Assembly (NCBI RefSeq): GCF_019968905.1
Contig: NZ_CP079946.1
Coordinates: forward strand, 1,736,001-1,800,000
Direction of reading: 5' to 3'
From: Corallococcus sp. EGB
GTDB lineage: Bacteria > Myxococcota > Myxococcia > Myxococcales > Myxococcaceae
Length of the DNA stretch: 64,000 nt
Every line of letters starts with the position of its first letter. Position 1 is the stretch's first letter. The translations under genes and the position numbers were made by a program. Shown piece after piece: positions 62,269 to 64,000 of this stretch. The notes beneath the pieces are model-generated. The model worked only from the letters and a program-made list of their open reading frames with translations, was not told the origin of the DNA and made no database searches.

Positions 62269-64000
62269 GCGTCCTTCCCTTCCGGCAGGGCCCGGGCGGG
62301 CGGGGTGAAGTCCCGGTCCGCGCCCACCTGCTCCAGGTCCAGCACCTTGCCCGCCCGCAGCGCGCGCACCGCCTCCTCCGCGATGTGCGTCACGTAGCGG
62401 TAGCCCTCCGAGCGCGCCATGCCCTGCGCCCGGGCCTTCAGCGACGCGTACTCCAGCGCCGGGCCCACGTGCACCTCCAGCTCCTTCGTCTTCGGGAACA
62501 TGGAGCCCTTGGGCAGCGCTTCATACGCGCCGTGGATGTACAGCGGCAGCACGTCCACGCCGTAGGTGAGCGACAGGTAGCCCAGCGTCGGCTTGAACTC
62601 CATCAGCTCGCCCGTCTTGGAGCGCGTGCCCTCCGGGAAGATGAGGACGTTGAAGCCCTGCCGGAGCGCCTCGCCCGCCACGCGCAGCGACTCGCGCAGG
62701 CTCCCCTGCCGGTCGATGGGGATGAGGTGGGTGAAGTTCTCGAACCACGCGCGCTTGAGCGGCGTGTCGAAGAAGTAGTCGCGCGCGGCCAGCGACACCA
62801 GGCGCTCGCCCTGGTCGCCCAGCACCACGCGCACCAGGCCCGCGTCCAGGTGGCTGGCGTGGTTGGCGATGACGAGGAAGTTGCGGTTCTGCGGGATGAA
62901 CGTCTTGCCCGTCACCTTCACGTCGAAGACGCCGCCGTAGAGCACCTTCTGCCCGAAGGACAGGAGCTGCCGGCCCAGCGCGGACACCGCCTCCGGCACC
63001 GGAATCTCGGCCTCCTCCGCGCGCTCGGCCTCCTTCTTGATGTCGCGCGCGCGCGTCTCCTGCGAAGGCCGGCGCCCGGAGGCCACCACCAGCTTGCGCA
63101 GGTCCTCCACCGTCTGCACCTGGGTCAGGTCCTCGATGGCGGGCAGCGGCACGCCCGCGCCCTCCAGCGCCACGGACATCTCCGTGAGCATCAGCGAGTC
63201 GAAGCCCAGGTCGCCAATGAGCTGCGCGTCCGGCCGCACGTCCGTCACCGGGCGGTGGCACACCTCCGCGATGAGCGGGTAGAGCCAGTCCGACACGCCG
63301 CCCGTGGTGGGCGCCGCCTGCGCCTTCTCCTTCACGCGGCCCGCGCTGGCCGCCACGCGGTCCAGCCGCTGCAGCTCCTCCACCACGCGCTTGCGCTTCA
63401 CCTTGCGCGTGGAGGTGCGCGGCAGCTCGCCATCCCAGAAGCGCAGCACCTTCACGCGCCGGTAGAAGGGCATGCCCGCGCTCACCTTGCGGAAGTGCTC
63501 CTCCAGCTCGTGGCGGACCTCCTCACGCGGGCGGTCCTTGAAGTCCGGCACGCACAGGCACGCCACCTTCTCGCCGCCCGCTTCATCCGGCAGGCCGACG
63601 ATGGACAGCTCCTTGATGTGCTCGTGCTCCTGGTACAGCTCCTCCAACTCGTCCGGGTAGACGTTCTTGCCGTTGGCGTCGACGATGACGTCCTTGGCGC
63701 GGCCCATGAGGTACAGGCGGCCCTCGTCGTCCATGCGGCCCAGGTCGCCGGTGTGCAGCCAGCCGTCCTTCACCACGGCCTCGGTGGCCTCGCGGTCCCC
63801 GAAGTAGCCCGCCATCACGTTGGGGCCCTTGGCGAGCACCTCGCCAATGCCGTCGTTGTCCGGGTTGAGGACCTTGAACTCGATGCCCGGCAGCGCCTTG
63901 CCCACCGTGCCCTTCACGCGCTTGTTGGTGGCCTCGGACACCGCCAGCACCGGCGCGGCCTCCGTGAGGCCGTAGCCCTCGCGCATGGTGAAGCCCAGCG
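62265..64000 (-). CDS. AMP-binding (acyl-CoA/ACP synthetase) - ACP - PlsC acyltransferase fusion, 5' end outside window
   Basis: Only the C-terminal part is in the window; the frame stays open past the right edge. It begins with the adenylation-domain motif YGLTEAAP, followed by GWLHTGDLGRMDDEGRLYLMGRAKDVI, DELEELY and a final Lys region. An acyl-carrier domain follows (IGDLGFDSLMLTEMSVALEG, whose Ser takes phosphopantetheine). The last 230 residues are a PlsC acyltransferase with NHASHLD (HX4D) and FPEGTRSKTGEL. Such fusions activate a fatty acid, hold it on the carrier and transfer it, as in 2-acylglycerophosphoethanolamine acyltransferase-like enzymes. It is coupled to the downstream reductase gene. 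Confidence 0.88.
   Translation of the reverse strand, partial: LGFTMREGYGLTEAAPVLAVSEATNKRVKGTVGKALPGIEFKVLNPDNDGIGEVLAKGPNVMAGYFGDREATEAVVKDGWLHTGDLGRMDDEGRLYLMGRAKDVIVDANGKNVYPDELEELYQEHEHIKELSIVGLPDEAGGEKVACLCVPDFKDRPREEVRHELEEHFRKVSAGMPFYRRVKVLRFWDGELPRTSTRKVKRKRVVEELQRLDRVAASAGRVKEKAQAAPTTGGVSDWLYPLIAEVCHRPVTDVRPDAQLIGDLGFDSLMLTEMSVALEGAGVPLPAIEDLTQVQTVEDLRKLVVASGRRPSQETRARDIKKEAERAEEAEIPVPEAVSALGRQLLSFGQKVLYGGVFDVKVTGKTFIPQNRNFLVIANHASHLDAGLVRVVLGDQGERLVSLAARDYFFDTPLKRAWFENFTHLIPIDRQGSLRESLRVAGEALRQGFNVLIFPEGTRSKTGELMEFKPTLGYLSLTYGVDVLPLYIHGAYEALPKGSMFPKTKELEVHVGPALEYASLKARAQGMARSEGYRYVTHIAEEAVRALRAGKVLDLEQVGADRDFTPPARALPEGKDA

Overview
The window is about 70% GC, with dense coding, long extracytoplasmic proteins, several ECF-type sigma/anti-sigma modules, a bacterial acyl-CoA-binding protein and predatory-type secreted enzymes. 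This points to a myxobacterium, most likely Myxococcaceae (Corallococcus/Myxococcus type). The genus is inferred from gene content only.

Positions 1-5305 are the right part of a mobile element: a small winged-helix protein with a duplicated 5' end, a cluster of TGCCCCGC boxes that looks like an origin or operator region, a Prim-Pol/DUF927 primase-helicase, an excisionase-like HTH protein and a tyrosine recombinase. The recombinase gene ends next to two minus-strand tRNA genes, the likely integration target. The left end lies outside the window.

Positions 5536-28266 are mostly chromosomal housekeeping and accessory genes: a LOG-like Rossmann protein, an E1-like ThiF protein with a small partner, endonuclease V, a GMC oxidoreductase, DUF2267, ACBP and a metallophosphoesterase. 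There is a three-gene operon (JAMM protein, unknown protein, Ro60/TROVE-like vWA protein) with a tRNA-like element upstream of it. Two ECF sigma modules, a hotdog thioesterase, a UvrD/PcrA helicase and a DUF1592/DUF1552 pair follow.

Positions 28293-35632 are an export and surface region. A chitin-type LPMO has its ribosome binding site inside a 16-bp hairpin. An M4 protease ends in a dockerin-like repeat pair, and six bases downstream lies a lipoprotein with Ig-like repeats and a cohesin-like C-terminus. The pair could dock the protease on the cell surface.

Positions 35632-47385 hold four tandem paralogous envelope proteins built from carboxypeptidase-regulatory-like (prealbumin-like) repeats. 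One is broken by a single extra base. Positions 47410-54319 hold a TIGR02587/TIGR02588 pair, purU, a polymer-type lipoprotein, a 12-unit array of 27-bp palindromes, and a sigma/TPR/outer-membrane operon.

Positions 54587-64000 hold an MFS transporter, a PQQ-propeller lipoprotein, adenosine deaminase, a small membrane protein, glgC, an FHA-GGDEF protein, and an epimerase/dehydratase coupled to an AMP-binding/ACP/PlsC fusion that runs off the right edge.
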